59,356 nt of DNA from a virus, in the IMG/VR virus record IMGVR_UViG_3300034073_001486, positions 1 through 59,356 of that record. The stretch is one strand, 5' to 3'. This document shows, one piece after another, positions 17,466 through 23,902 of this stretch. The position numbers were made by a program, and so were the translations under genes. The number at the start of each line of letters is the position of its first letter. Positions within the stretch are counted from its first letter, which is position 1. The notes beneath the pieces were generated by a model, which searched no databases, was not told the DNA's origin, and saw only the letters and a list, made by a program, of their open reading frames with translations.

Positions 17466-18180
17466 AGCTCGGCTCCGGACTGTTGCGAAGACGCCGGATC
17501 GTTTCTCCGGCTTCGTCGACTAGATACGTTGGGGCGCCTCGGCCGTAGGCGGCAGCATCTCCAGTACGGCCCAAGAGGCGCAGCACATCGTCGGCCCGAT
17601 TGGCCACTGCTCCCGCCATCTTCAGCGGCATGACGGGGGCTACGTATCCCAGCGGCCCAGCGATAGGGGCGGTGATCCAGGTCTCGGGATCAGTAAGCAG
17701 ATCGAACGCCATGATGCTGGTTGGCGACACGCCGTTCTTCGCAGCCCGAGGACGCCAGTCATCTGGAGAGCCGGGTGTGCCGGCGGCTGCCATCGGAGCC
17801 AATCCGGCGACGGGAGTCCGCATGGCAAGGCCAAGAGCGTTGCCGTAGTTGCCGGAGTTGGCCTCTTGGACCGCACGCAGGCCGGTGTCACGCATCCGCG
17901 AGCCAAACGCCAATGCGTAGTTGACGGCCGCTTCCTCGGCATCAAACGCTTCAGACGAACGACGGGGCGACAGCTCGTCCATCACCATCTCCATCCGCAG
18001 GGCCCGAGGGTCAACAGTAACCCCGCGCTCCTTGTCCCAGATGGGCTCGTCATGCATGGAGCGGAAGGCTTGGTAGAAGGGCGACGAGGTCTTCTCGTTC
18101 CACTTGGCCCGCTGGTATTCCAAGTCCTCCAGCCGCCTGTCCGGCGAGCCCCACATCCAGTCAGACCATGTGTCAGCCAT
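17455..18180 (-). CDS. Hypothetical protein linked to internal virion proteins (241 aa)
   Basis: ATG 18180 overlaps the stop of the DUF6321-like gene. Residues 1-80 are helical and charged; residues 150-195 hold MAFDLLTDPETWITAPIAGP, LGYVAPVMPLKMAGAVANRA, a hydrophobic motif similar to LLDPTTYFAPWALLG in the 1,236-aa internal virion protein of this genome. Such LLDPxTYxxxA motifs occur in large injected phage proteins. It is directly followed by the ADP-ribosyltransferase-like gene, so the two may act as one split polyvalent protein. Confidence 0.6.
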   Translation of the reverse strand: MADTWSDWMWGSPDRRLEDLEYQRAKWNEKTSSPFYQAFRSMHDEPIWDKERGVTVDPRALRMEMVMDELSPRRSSEAFDAEEAAVNYALAFGSRMRDTGLRAVQEANSGNYGNALGLAMRTPVAGLAPMAAAGTPGSPDDWRPRAAKNGVSPTSIMAFDLLTDPETWITAPIAGPLGYVAPVMPLKMAGAVANRADDVLRLLGRTGDAAAYGRGAPTYLVDEAGETIRRLRNSPEPSYAR

Positions 18181-18455
18181 CAGCAGTTCCACGCTCGCAG
18201 GGACTTGTTGATCCGTGAGTCGGGGTCGTTGGCCGTCTCCTTGCTGGTCAGCTTTTCCTTCATGCCCTTCATCCTGGCACAGAAGGAATCACGCCTCGGG
18301 CCGCCCTCCGGCTGCGGGGCCTTGAGGTTCGCCCCATGCTCGCGGTTGTAAGCGGCGCGTCCCTTGGCGTTCAGCCCGCCATCGGGATCTTGGCCTTCCT
18401 TGCGGGTCCACAGCCCAGCCCGCAGCTTGCGGATCTTGTCACCGTCCCTGTCCAT
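18180..18455 (-). CDS. DUF6321-like protein (91 aa)
   Basis: The segment GQDPDGGLNAKGRAAYNREH, then RRDSFCARMKGMKEKLTS, and the final SLRAWNC follow the pattern I know as DUF6321 (GGLSxKGxxAY...SFCARMxG...ALxxWxC). ATG 18455 overlaps the upstream stop; a longer frame to 18557 is not needed. Its first residues MDRDGDKIRKLRAG are nearly the same as those of the next gene upstream. Function unknown. Confidence 0.7.
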   Translation of the reverse strand: MDRDGDKIRKLRAGLWTRKEGQDPDGGLNAKGRAAYNREHGANLKAPQPEGGPRRDSFCARMKGMKEKLTSKETANDPDSRINKSLRAWNC

Positions 18456-18709
18456 CAGCCAGCCCTCTCCACGCCCATTGGGGTTACTGCAAAACTCTTG
18501 GAAGGCCCGCCGGGGCCGCTTGGGTACACAGTCACGTTGGTAATTCCCTGCTGCCACAAAGGGGCGCCGATCTCGGCCGCCTTAGCCAGCTTCTTGGCCT
18601 CTTCCCCCCGCACCATAAAGTCCCTCACGCGGCCCTGTTTATTGACGACGACGTGGACCGACAGGCCGCCAGATCGCAGCTTGCGGATCTTGTCGCCATC
18701 AGAGTCCAT
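18455..18709 (-). CDS. Hypothetical protein with the DGDKIRKLR start (84 aa)
   Basis: Starts MDSDGDKIRKLRSGG, then SVHVVVNKQGRVRDFMVRGE, EAKKLAKAAEIGAPLW and TNVTVYPSGPGG, a small alpha/beta protein. A GGAAGGGTGAG stretch precedes ATG 18709. The N-terminal ten residues and about 20 bases of DNA are duplicated in the following gene, while the rest is unrelated. Function unknown. Confidence 0.6.
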   Translation of the reverse strand: MDSDGDKIRKLRSGGLSVHVVVNKQGRVRDFMVRGEEAKKLAKAAEIGAPLWQQGITNVTVYPSGPGGPSKSFAVTPMGVERAG

Positions 18710-18712
18710 CAC

Positions 18713-18793
18713 TCACCCTTCCGTCACAAAGAGATCGAAGTCTTCTACGGGCTCTGTGTCGTCGATGTCGTATACCCACGGCCAGAGGTACAT
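18713..18793 (-). CDS. Very small acidic ORF (26 aa)
   Basis: ATG 18793 overlaps the preceding TGA as TGATG, and the stop is followed after one codon by the next start. The product MYLWPWVYDIDDTEPVEDFD plus six residues has an aromatic head and an acidic tail. Its fit into the chain of overlapping genes is the main support. It might serve only to carry ribosomes to the next gene. Confidence 0.4.
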   Translation of the reverse strand: MYLWPWVYDIDDTEPVEDFDLFVTEG

Positions 18794-19098
18794 CAGTACT
18801 GCCCAGGGAGAGACGCGGGGCGTTGAGACCTCTGGACCTCCGGGCTGATGAAGTAACTCGGGTGCCGTTTGATGAGTTCTCGGATCTGCTCCTCGGTTGT
18901 GCCCGCTGGGAAATACAGACCGTCAAACCCTCCGCCCAACTGCGGGTTGCCGCGATAATACTTCTCGGGGTGATACGTGCGAGGGCTCGCCAGCCGCTGC
19001 TCCTCGGCCTGACGCGCTACGGCGTCGGCCTCACTAGCAAAAGGGTTGCCCGGCCAAATGGCCGGCTCGTCAAATCGCCCGGGGTAGTAATTCGGCAT
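18793..19098 (-). CDS. Hypothetical protein (101 aa)
   Basis: The ATG at 19098 has GGAGAAGAAA before it. The protein starts MPNYYPGRFDEPAIWPGNPF and ends with GGFDGLYFPAGTTEEQIREL and a Pro/Ser tail. It is rich in Tyr, Pro and Arg and probably only partly folded. It lies in the head-gene operon; function not recognised. Confidence 0.55.
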   Translation of the reverse strand: MPNYYPGRFDEPAIWPGNPFASEADAVARQAEEQRLASPRTYHPEKYYRGNPQLGGGFDGLYFPAGTTEEQIRELIKRHPSYFISPEVQRSQRPASLPGQY

Positions 19099-19111
19099 TT
19101 TCTTCTCCGTG

Positions 19112-19558
19112 TTAGACCGGCTCGTAGGTTTCGTAGAACCCACCGCCTCGGCCGTCGTTTCTCTTTACCTTCTTGAGCAGTCCGCGGGACACGGCCATGT
19201 CCTGTTGCATCTGGCGGTTCTTGGCCTCCTCCTCCTGCTCCATAGCGAGCTTCCTGAGCAGGTAGTCGTACTTCATCTGTTCCGACTGCTGGTCGGCGGC
19301 GAGTCGCCGCATCTCACGCATCTGAGCGACCCGCGAGTCGTTCTCTCGGCGGTGAGCGGCCATGGTGGCGTCGGCAAAACCCTGACCGTCGTTGCCGAGC
19401 ATCGGCGGGAACATGAATCCTCCTTGCTGGACGGGGCTGCGGATGCGTTGGGCCTGGGCCAGGGCCTCGTTCTTCTGCTCGGGCGTCTCGGGCTTCTTCT
19501 TGGGCCGCGTGCGACCAAATCCCTCACCCTCGTCGTCCGGATCTAAGAACAAAGCCAT
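19112..19558 (-). CDS. Coiled-coil hypothetical protein (148 aa)
   Basis: AGGGAG lies upstream of ATG 19558. An acidic N terminus (FLDPDDEGEGFGRTRPKKK) is followed by a long heptad-like helix, residues 65-125 (ADQQSEQMKYDYLLRKLAME, EQEEEAKNRQMQQDMAVS), and a Gly-rich basic end. The plan resembles small internal virion or scaffold-assisting proteins, but no family is recognised. Confidence 0.55.
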   Translation of the reverse strand: MALFLDPDDEGEGFGRTRPKKKPETPEQKNEALAQAQRIRSPVQQGGFMFPPMLGNDGQGFADATMAAHRRENDSRVAQMREMRRLAADQQSEQMKYDYLLRKLAMEQEEEAKNRQMQQDMAVSRGLLKKVKRNDGRGGGFYETYEPV

Positions 19559-19569
19559 CGCAAGTCTCC

Positions 19570-20001
19570 CTACTTGCTATTGGCCTTTTTCTGCCAACGA
19601 CGGACAGCCATCTTCACCAGCTTCCGGCCAATGACCCTCAGAAACGGCAGCGAGCGGCCTTTCGCCGTCTCCTCCATGACATCGACGATCTCCTCAATGT
19701 GATCCAACGATGCCTCACCCCACTCGTTCATCTGGGCCGCCATCTTGTTACATTTGCACGTTGGCGAGGCATGGATGCCTACCGTGGCCAAGAGGGCCTT
19801 TAGCTCGGAGCCGGGGCCGGGCTTGTCGATGGCCTGTTGCGTTACGAACCCAGGCTTGGCAACCCGGGGATAGTCCGGATGGTCGACATCAATCGTCCAC
19901 TGGTCACCGTCTTGGGAAACGACACAGCCCATCACCTCTTCCAGCGTGTAGCCACGCTCACGGCACCGGGCCTCTAGGTACTTCTTGTCGCAGGTTGTCA
20001 T
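19570..20001 (-). CDS. Conserved phage protein with a CKCNxxAAxMxxWG motif (143 aa)
   Basis: Starts MTTCDKKYLEARCRERGYTL, then DGDQWTIDVDHPDYP. Residues 70-105 (ELKALLATVGIHASPTCKCN, KMAAQMNEWGEASLD) match a family seen often in phages as ELKxLLxxxGI...CKCNxRAxxMDxxG, with three cysteines probably binding metal. The C terminus is basic. ATG 20001 overlaps the previous stop as ATGA. Function unknown. Confidence 0.65.
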   Translation of the reverse strand: MTTCDKKYLEARCRERGYTLEEVMGCVVSQDGDQWTIDVDHPDYPRVAKPGFVTQQAIDKPGPGSELKALLATVGIHASPTCKCNKMAAQMNEWGEASLDHIEEIVDVMEETAKGRSLPFLRVIGRKLVKMAVRRWQKKANSK

Positions 20002-20564
20002 GGGAGGGGGTTCAGCGTGAAGGTGCCATTGGCGTTGATGGTGACCGTGGCGACATTGGTTGTGGCACAGCCGTTCTGCGATCCCGGGCTCACGGACAGC
20101 GTTTGCTCTGTCGCATTGTCCCCGACGCACTGAACCCGCACCGTGACGTTTCCGCTGCCGCCGGCCGGCGTGTACCATCCGGCATTGAGACTCACGGTCG
20201 TCGATCCGCTCCACTGGTTTGCAGCCAAGGCGGCGCCAAACAGGATGGTGACCGTCTCCGCCTCAGACCCGCCCGTGTTGTCCGTCCACCCGGTCATGTA
20301 CGTGGTCGACGACGCACCGCAGTCGTACCCCACGGTGGTGCCCAAAAAGGTGGTGCCAGTGTCTAGGTCGCTCTGGCCGGTGTTGCTCCAGTCGTAGGTG
20401 ATCAGGAGAGATTCACACCCGCCACACGGTGTCGCCTGGCACACGCCCGAGCAGCAGTACTCGCCAGCCTGACAGCAGGTGCCCGTGGGCCCACCACAGC
20501 AGCACTTGCCTTGATCGCCCTCGGCACAGTCCACGCCACCGCAACAACACCGGCAACAGGCCAT
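19998..20564 (-). CDS. Cysteine-rich beta protein, first gene of the head operon (188 aa)
   Basis: Residues 3-50 contain about 17 cysteines arranged as CCRCCCGG, CCCGGPTGTCC, YCCSGVCQATPCGGC. The rest is a beta-sandwich-like domain (TVGYDCGASSTTYMTGWTD, VTVRVQCVGDNATEQTLSVS, ATVTINANGTFTLNP). TAGGAGT precedes the ATG. The Cys-rich head could form a disulfide knot on the virion surface or bind metal; exported or surface-displayed function is inference. Confidence 0.6.
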   Translation of the reverse strand: MACCRCCCGGVDCAEGDQGKCCCGGPTGTCCQAGEYCCSGVCQATPCGGCESLLITYDWSNTGQSDLDTGTTFLGTTVGYDCGASSTTYMTGWTDNTGGSEAETVTILFGAALAANQWSGSTTVSLNAGWYTPAGGSGNVTVRVQCVGDNATEQTLSVSPGSQNGCATTNVATVTINANGTFTLNPLP

Positions 20565-20949
20565 GAGACACTCCTACCAACGAGTGCGACACATGGGGGC
20601 CAGAGGCTAGAAAAAATGCGGCAACCAACGCGGCGACACGCGGCGACAGACGGGCCGCAGGAAGCGAGAGACACGGGGAAAACCGTATGGGGGCGGAGAG
20701 GGTGAAAAAAGTCAGGAGGGGATATGACATGAATACGCTGTCGCGCCGGGGGGCCCTGGGGGTGCCTTTGTGCGTGGTGGCATGATCGGCGGAGTGATCG
20801 TAACCCGTTGCCACCACAAGACTTAGTGGCTTCCGCAAGACTCCTCTGGGAAACTGGCGGTTTTCCGTCATGCTTTTGGCGGTTTTCTTTCACGCCTTTC
20901 GGCGTCCGCGTGCATTGCCCCCCACGCTCCCCCTCCCGGTCGGCGCAGG
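20565..20949. other. Non-coding region between head operon and regulator gene
   Basis: About 385 bases with no supported gene. It holds an inverted repeat GTGGTGGCA (20774-20782) and TGCCACCAC (20819-20827), a twice-repeated GGCGGTTTTC, and G-rich runs. The head-operon promoter must lie here, but I found no clear -35/-10 pair, which would fit use of the phage sigma factor. Confidence 0.6.
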
Positions 20950-20980
20950 AAAAACCCTACCCCCTCGCGAGGGTAGGGTT
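20950..20980 (-). terminator. Rho-independent terminator of the regulator gene
   Basis: On the minus strand AACCCTACCC pairs with GGGTAGGGTT, closing a GC-rich loop, and is followed by TTTTT. It lies 26 bases past the stop of the 252-aa gene and separates it from the head operon. Confidence 0.85.
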
Positions 20981-21006
20981 CGATGGTCGCCGGTCGGCCG
21001 TCCAGC

Positions 21007-21765
21007 CTATCGGCCGCTGAATGCCTCCCGCATGGTGTCGGCCGTTACCCCTGCCGGAATACGCTTCTGGGTTGTCGGCATCGCCCGATTCAGAATCGTA
21101 CCCCTACGCTGAAAGTTGAACCGCACATACCGGCGTATTTCAATGTCCGTCCGGTCGGCATGCCTCGCCAAAACATCCAGCGTATACCCTACGCTGTTTC
21201 GCGTCTTGAACCAGCGGCAACGCTTGTCTGCATAATCTTGCAAAACGGCCGTCATGCCCCCCCGGAGTTTATTCGGGAGGCCCTTCCGGGATCGACGCGC
21301 CGAGGCATTTTTCGGCAGCACAAGTTCCCCACTGGCGGATTCAATGGCCGAAACCAGCAACGCAGGATCGGCCGACCTGCTGGCCATCCCTGCCCCCCTA
21401 GAATCGTCGGCATCGCGCCGCCGATGGTCTGCTGCCGATCCCTGCGCCTGCCCCGGTTGCCTCCAATGGCGAACGCGGGCCCGTCCGGCATGAAACAACA
21501 TCGCCCGCAAGTGACGGCCGATTTCCGAAAGCGTAGGGGGGAACAACGTCCGGCCATTCCGGGCAATGTAGTCTAACTCGCGGCCGATCCAGTCGTCAGC
21601 CATCCATTCCAGAATGATACTCTGGCGAACATCCTCCCGCATGCTGTCCGGGAGTGGTGTTTCGCCGTTTGCCGATCCGTGCCGATTTAGATAGCGATCT
21701 AATCTCGCCAGCACGGATTCAAGGTCGGCCGCTGAAATGGTAACGGGGGTATAGGCATCGTTCAT
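21007..21765 (-). CDS. Probable regulatory or DNA-binding protein (252 aa)
   Basis: GGAGGATCGACACC precedes ATG 21765. The N-terminal half is helical (AADLESVLARLDRYLNRHGS, EDVRQSIILEWMADDWIGRE, TLSEIGRHLRAMLFHAGRAR) and very basic; the C-terminal half contains RSRKGLPNKLRGGMTAVLQD and IEIRRYVRFNFQRRG. It is divergent from the early operon, preceded by repeated ATCGGCCG sites and followed by its own terminator, as expected of an autoregulated control gene. A distant sigma-region-2 resemblance exists, but I cannot confirm it. Confidence 0.6.
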   Translation of the reverse strand: MNDAYTPVTISAADLESVLARLDRYLNRHGSANGETPLPDSMREDVRQSIILEWMADDWIGRELDYIARNGRTLFPPTLSEIGRHLRAMLFHAGRARVRHWRQPGQAQGSAADHRRRDADDSRGAGMASRSADPALLVSAIESASGELVLPKNASARRSRKGLPNKLRGGMTAVLQDYADKRCRWFKTRNSVGYTLDVLARHADRTDIEIRRYVRFNFQRRGTILNRAMPTTQKRIPAGVTADTMREAFSGR

Positions 21766-21788
21766 GGTGTCGATCCTCCACAAGTGTG

Positions 21789-21862
21789 ATCGGCCGGGCA
21801 TCGGCCGCTGGTGTCTAATGTATCATATCGGCCGCTGGTGTCTATACCTTTACTATCGGCCG
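21789..21862. promoter_or_regulatory. Operator-like array of ATCGGCCG sites
   Basis: ATCGGCCG occurs at 21789, 21800, 21827 and 21855. The middle two are part of an exact 18-bp repeat (21800-21817 and 21827-21844, ATCGGCCGCTGGTGTCTA) with a 27-base period. AT-rich steps (TATGAT, TATAGA on the minus strand) lie between the copies. The place between divergent transcription units fits operators for the 252-aa protein or iterons. Confidence 0.55.
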
Positions 21863-21884
21863 AAACGAACGCCAAAATATTTTT

Positions 21885-21930
21885 CGGATTTTCCCCGGGG
21901 GGTAAAGGATTACTAAATGGCCAACAAACG
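21885..21930 (+). repeat. 46-bp direct repeat, copy 1 (expression leader)
   Basis: Identical over 46 bases to 22055-22100. It contains TTTTCCCCGGGGGGTAAAG, an AAAGGA Shine-Dalgarno site, ATG and the codons for MANKR. Confidence 0.97.
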
Positions 21931-22075
21931 CGGCCGACCGCACAATATAACGCGGCCGGACGAACGCGGCCGACCGAAACAACGCGGCAAACGGCCGACG
22001 TTTCGGTATGGTGGCGACGATTCTATTCCCCACCATACCCCCGAAAAAAATCTCCGGATTTTCCCCGGGGGGTAA
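21917..22075 (+). CDS. Small basic AT-hook-like protein (52 aa)
   Basis: ATG 21917 lies nine bases after AAAGGA. The product begins MANKRGRPHNITRPDERGRP and continues KQRGKRPTFRYGG. It has two RGRP cores (residues 5-8 and 17-20) and a related RGKRP, the minor-groove-binding AT-hook signature. The stop falls inside the second copy of the leader repeat. As the first gene of the early operon it could bind AT-rich DNA to alter phage or host transcription. No longer overlapping frame here looks real. Confidence 0.5.
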   Translation: MANKRGRPHNITRPDERGRPKQRGKRPTFRYGGDDSIPHHTPEKNLRIFPGG

Positions 22076-22100
22076 AGGATTACTAAATGGCCAACAAACG
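22055..22100 (+). repeat. 46-bp direct repeat, copy 2 (expression leader)
   Basis: Second exact copy, 170 bases after the first, again supplying AAAGGA, ATG and MANKR. Recombination between copies would delete the AT-hook gene. Confidence 0.97.
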
Positions 22101-22152
22101 GCCCACAACGCGGGGAGAGAACGTATTACTCCTCGCGCATGCGGGCAGGTAA
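22087..22152 (+). CDS. Leader peptide sharing the MANKR start (21 aa)
   Basis: Uses the start supplied by repeat copy 2: MANKRPTTRGENVLLLAHAG and Arg. Its stop TAA is the beginning of the TAAGGAGG Shine-Dalgarno site of the next gene, so ribosomes ending here are placed for re-initiation. It may be a coupling peptide and not a functional protein. Confidence 0.4.
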   Translation: MANKRPTTRGENVLLLAHAGR

Positions 22153-22163
22153 GGAGGTTCATC

Positions 22164-22283
22164 ATGGACGATGATGCCGATGATATCTCTCCGTTGTTCC
22201 TTCTCTGGGAGGAATACGCGGAGCAGTTAGAAAACGACATGTCTCAGGTCGATGACTGGGATGATTGGTTCGATGAGGAGTGA
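22164..22283 (+). CDS. Ultra-acidic small protein, candidate DNA mimic (39 aa)
   Basis: Preceded by a complete TAAGGAGG site. The product has 17 Asp/Glu in 39 residues and no Lys or Arg: MDDDADDISPLFLLWEEYAE, then QVDDWDDWFDEE. Aromatic and aliphatic residues alternate with acids, as in DNA-mimic or anti-restriction proteins. As one of the first early genes it could counter restriction or other DNA-binding host proteins; this is inference from composition and position. Confidence 0.6.
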   Translation: MDDDADDISPLFLLWEEYAEQLENDMSQVDDWDDWFDEE

Positions 22284-22287
22284 TTCC

Positions 22288-22782
22288 ATGTACCAGCCCG
22301 AGCGGCTGGAGCGGTGGACGATGCCTCGGGATTACTTCGGTGCCGAATGGCCGGAGTACTATTCCGCCGGTGTCGGCCGCTCCAGGGATTCGGACTGCTT
22401 GGAGGAATCTAACTTCCACGCCATGCTGGCAGCCCTCGGTGGCGAATCGGAGACCGTCCAGGTTGTCCGTGAGTCACACTGGGCCGTTGGCTGGGTGGAG
22501 TGGATTGCCATCCATGAGTCCGACACATGGTCGCTGAAGGTAGCCGATGGGCTGCGGATGCGGCTGGATTCTTACCCTGTCTTGGACGAGGGCGACTGGT
22601 CCAACCGGGAATACGAGGAATGCGAACGCGTCTGGTCGGAGTGCTACACCGACCGGGAGCGTATTCGCTACCTGCGTGATCGCGGTGTTACACGCGGCTT
22701 CCGTGAACTACGGGCAGCCGTCAATGGCGACTGGCATGAGGCATGCAATCTGCTGCCGTGCCCGTCTGACCTGATCTCCTGA
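22288..22782 (+). CDS. Conserved early phage protein (164 aa)
   Basis: GAGGAG precedes ATG 22288. The centre reads HWAVGWVEWIAIHESDTWSL, then LDSYPVLDEGDWSNREYEEC and RIRYLRDRGV, which matches a family widespread in actinophages and other phages (GW.EWI.VHES...L..YPVLDE.D.S..E.E...W....Y..R..Y.R). The family has no known function to me. It is acidic and rich in Trp and Tyr. Confidence 0.75.
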   Translation: MYQPERLERWTMPRDYFGAEWPEYYSAGVGRSRDSDCLEESNFHAMLAALGGESETVQVVRESHWAVGWVEWIAIHESDTWSLKVADGLRMRLDSYPVLDEGDWSNREYEECERVWSECYTDRERIRYLRDRGVTRGFRELRAAVNGDWHEACNLLPCPSDLIS

Positions 22783-22787
22783 GGAAG

Positions 22788-22827
22788 CCCGGGGGTGGCG
22801 TGGAGTCGATCCCACGCTGCCCCCGGG
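22788..22827 (+). terminator. Very stable hairpin after the 164-aa gene
   Basis: CCCGGGGG pairs with CCCCCGGG, then two wobble pairs, then GCGTGG with CCACGC around a short loop, five bases past the TGA. No U-tract follows, so it may protect the mRNA 3' end or be the first element of the structured RNA that follows and not a terminator. Confidence 0.5.
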
Positions 22828-22831
22828 TAGG

Positions 22832-22975
22832 ACGGTGTCTGAATAGCCCCCTCTGGGCAAAACGCATTCGACGGAGTGCGTAGTCAACGCTGGGAGAGCC
22901 GCCACCGCCCGTGCTAGCCGGCATCGGTGGCCTGTAATCCAACCGTTCGCTCAGAGGGTGCTATTCGGCTGCCGT
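22832..22975 (+). ncRNA. Candidate structured RNA with a long closing stem
   Basis: GAATAGCCCCCTCTG (22841-22855) pairs 14 of 15 with CAGAGGGTGCTATTC (22952-22966), extended by ACGG/CCGT. Inside are ACGCATTC/GAGTGCGT with a GACG loop (22862-22881) and GCCACCG/CGGTGGC (22901-22931), giving a three-way junction. No coding frame is supported. It ends 35 bases before the next ATG, so it may be a leader element or a separate RNA. It is not a tRNA. Confidence 0.5.
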
Positions 22976-23009
22976 TCGGTAGTCGTTCTCTCTAACGATG
23001 AGGTGCTAC

Positions 23010-23894
23010 ATGGGTTACCATGTCGCCCGCATCGTCCAAGATGGCGAAGGAAACGCCAAGATTCGCCACGGGATGCAGGACTATAAAGTCTGCACCGTGT
23101 CGCTGCTGGCGTCCGATGCTTCGGGGTACAACATGTGCCCCAAGGCATACCCCATCACGCGGTTCCGTGAACTGCGTGCGACGGGCTGGACGCTGGAGGC
23201 TATCCGCGAGGATGCACAGAGCAAAGACTTAGCGCTCTGCTCTGTGCCCTGTGTCACCTCCCAATCTGGGCAGGGTGCCATTGGTGAAGTGCCCGAGATT
23301 CGGGCCAATCTCACCCGCTGGTACGTGGAGAATCGGGAGGAGTTTCGCAGCCATCTCTTGGACGAGTTGCGGGGCTATGTTCGCCGAGCCGGGGATGCTG
23401 TTGTCGCATGCCGGCCAAACCTGGATTCCGATGCTCCTTGGGAGCGGACGATACCCGAGATGTTTGACCTGCCGATCCGCTATTGGGACTACACCAAGGT
23501 TTCCAAGCGGCTAGGCAAGGTGCCGGGTAACTATCACCTGACCTATTCGGTCAGTGAGGCTACGACGGCGGAAGACTGGCAGCGGGTCTACGACACGGGC
23601 AGTTCCATATCCGTCGTCTTTGACTCCGAGTGGATGCCGAGCGGCAAGCAGCAGTACCACAGGTTCGGGCGGCTTCCTAAGTGGTACACCGACCCGAATG
23701 GGTATCGGTGGCGTGTGGTGGACGGGGACAGAACCGACCTTCGGTTCCTGGATCCTGCCCAAGTCTGCGTCGGCCTGAGGTTGAAGGGCCGCAAGTGGGA
23801 ACGCTGGTTCGCCCGGTGGTCCGGTTTTGCCGTCAGGCTGCCCCGTGCGTTGCGGGGCGTGTTCGGGAACATTCATCCGGCGAATGCCGCGTGA
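23010..23894 (+). CDS. Conserved phage protein of the Cys-rich WDYTKV family (294 aa)
   Basis: ATG 23010 follows GATGAGGTG, which rules out the earlier ATG at 22998. The protein has MGYHVARIVQDGEGNAKIRH, a Cys set (CTVSLLASDASGYNMCPKA, LCSVPCVTSQSG), ANLTRWYVENREEFRSHLLD, then PIRYWDYTKVSKRLGK and NYHLTYSVSEAT, and SISVVFDSEWMP. This pattern occurs in a family common in phages (DUF7227-like, to my memory). Four or more cysteines in the first half suggest metal or cluster binding. Function unknown. Confidence 0.7.
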   Translation: MGYHVARIVQDGEGNAKIRHGMQDYKVCTVSLLASDASGYNMCPKAYPITRFRELRATGWTLEAIREDAQSKDLALCSVPCVTSQSGQGAIGEVPEIRANLTRWYVENREEFRSHLLDELRGYVRRAGDAVVACRPNLDSDAPWERTIPEMFDLPIRYWDYTKVSKRLGKVPGNYHLTYSVSEATTAEDWQRVYDTGSSISVVFDSEWMPSGKQQYHRFGRLPKWYTDPNGYRWRVVDGDRTDLRFLDPAQVCVGLRLKGRKWERWFARWSGFAVRLPRALRGVFGNIHPANAA

Positions 23895-23902
23895 GGTGTG
23901 AC

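Noticed and set aside
20402-20893. Minus-strand ORFs of 152-163 codons extending upstream of the Cys-rich gene
   Set aside because: They are in other frames, have no homologous look and no Shine-Dalgarno site, and they overlap the first gene of the head operon.
21007-21765. Calling the 252-aa protein a second sigma factor
   Set aside because: Only a loose helical resemblance to region 2 and no region 4; kept as probable regulator.
21811-22086. Plus-strand ORF of 91 codons over the leader repeats
   Set aside because: It lacks a ribosome-binding site and is in another frame from the MANKR starts, which have one.
22841-22966. Possible tRNA in the structured early region
   Set aside because: The closing stem is 15 pairs, and no T-loop GGTTCGA or CCA end is present.
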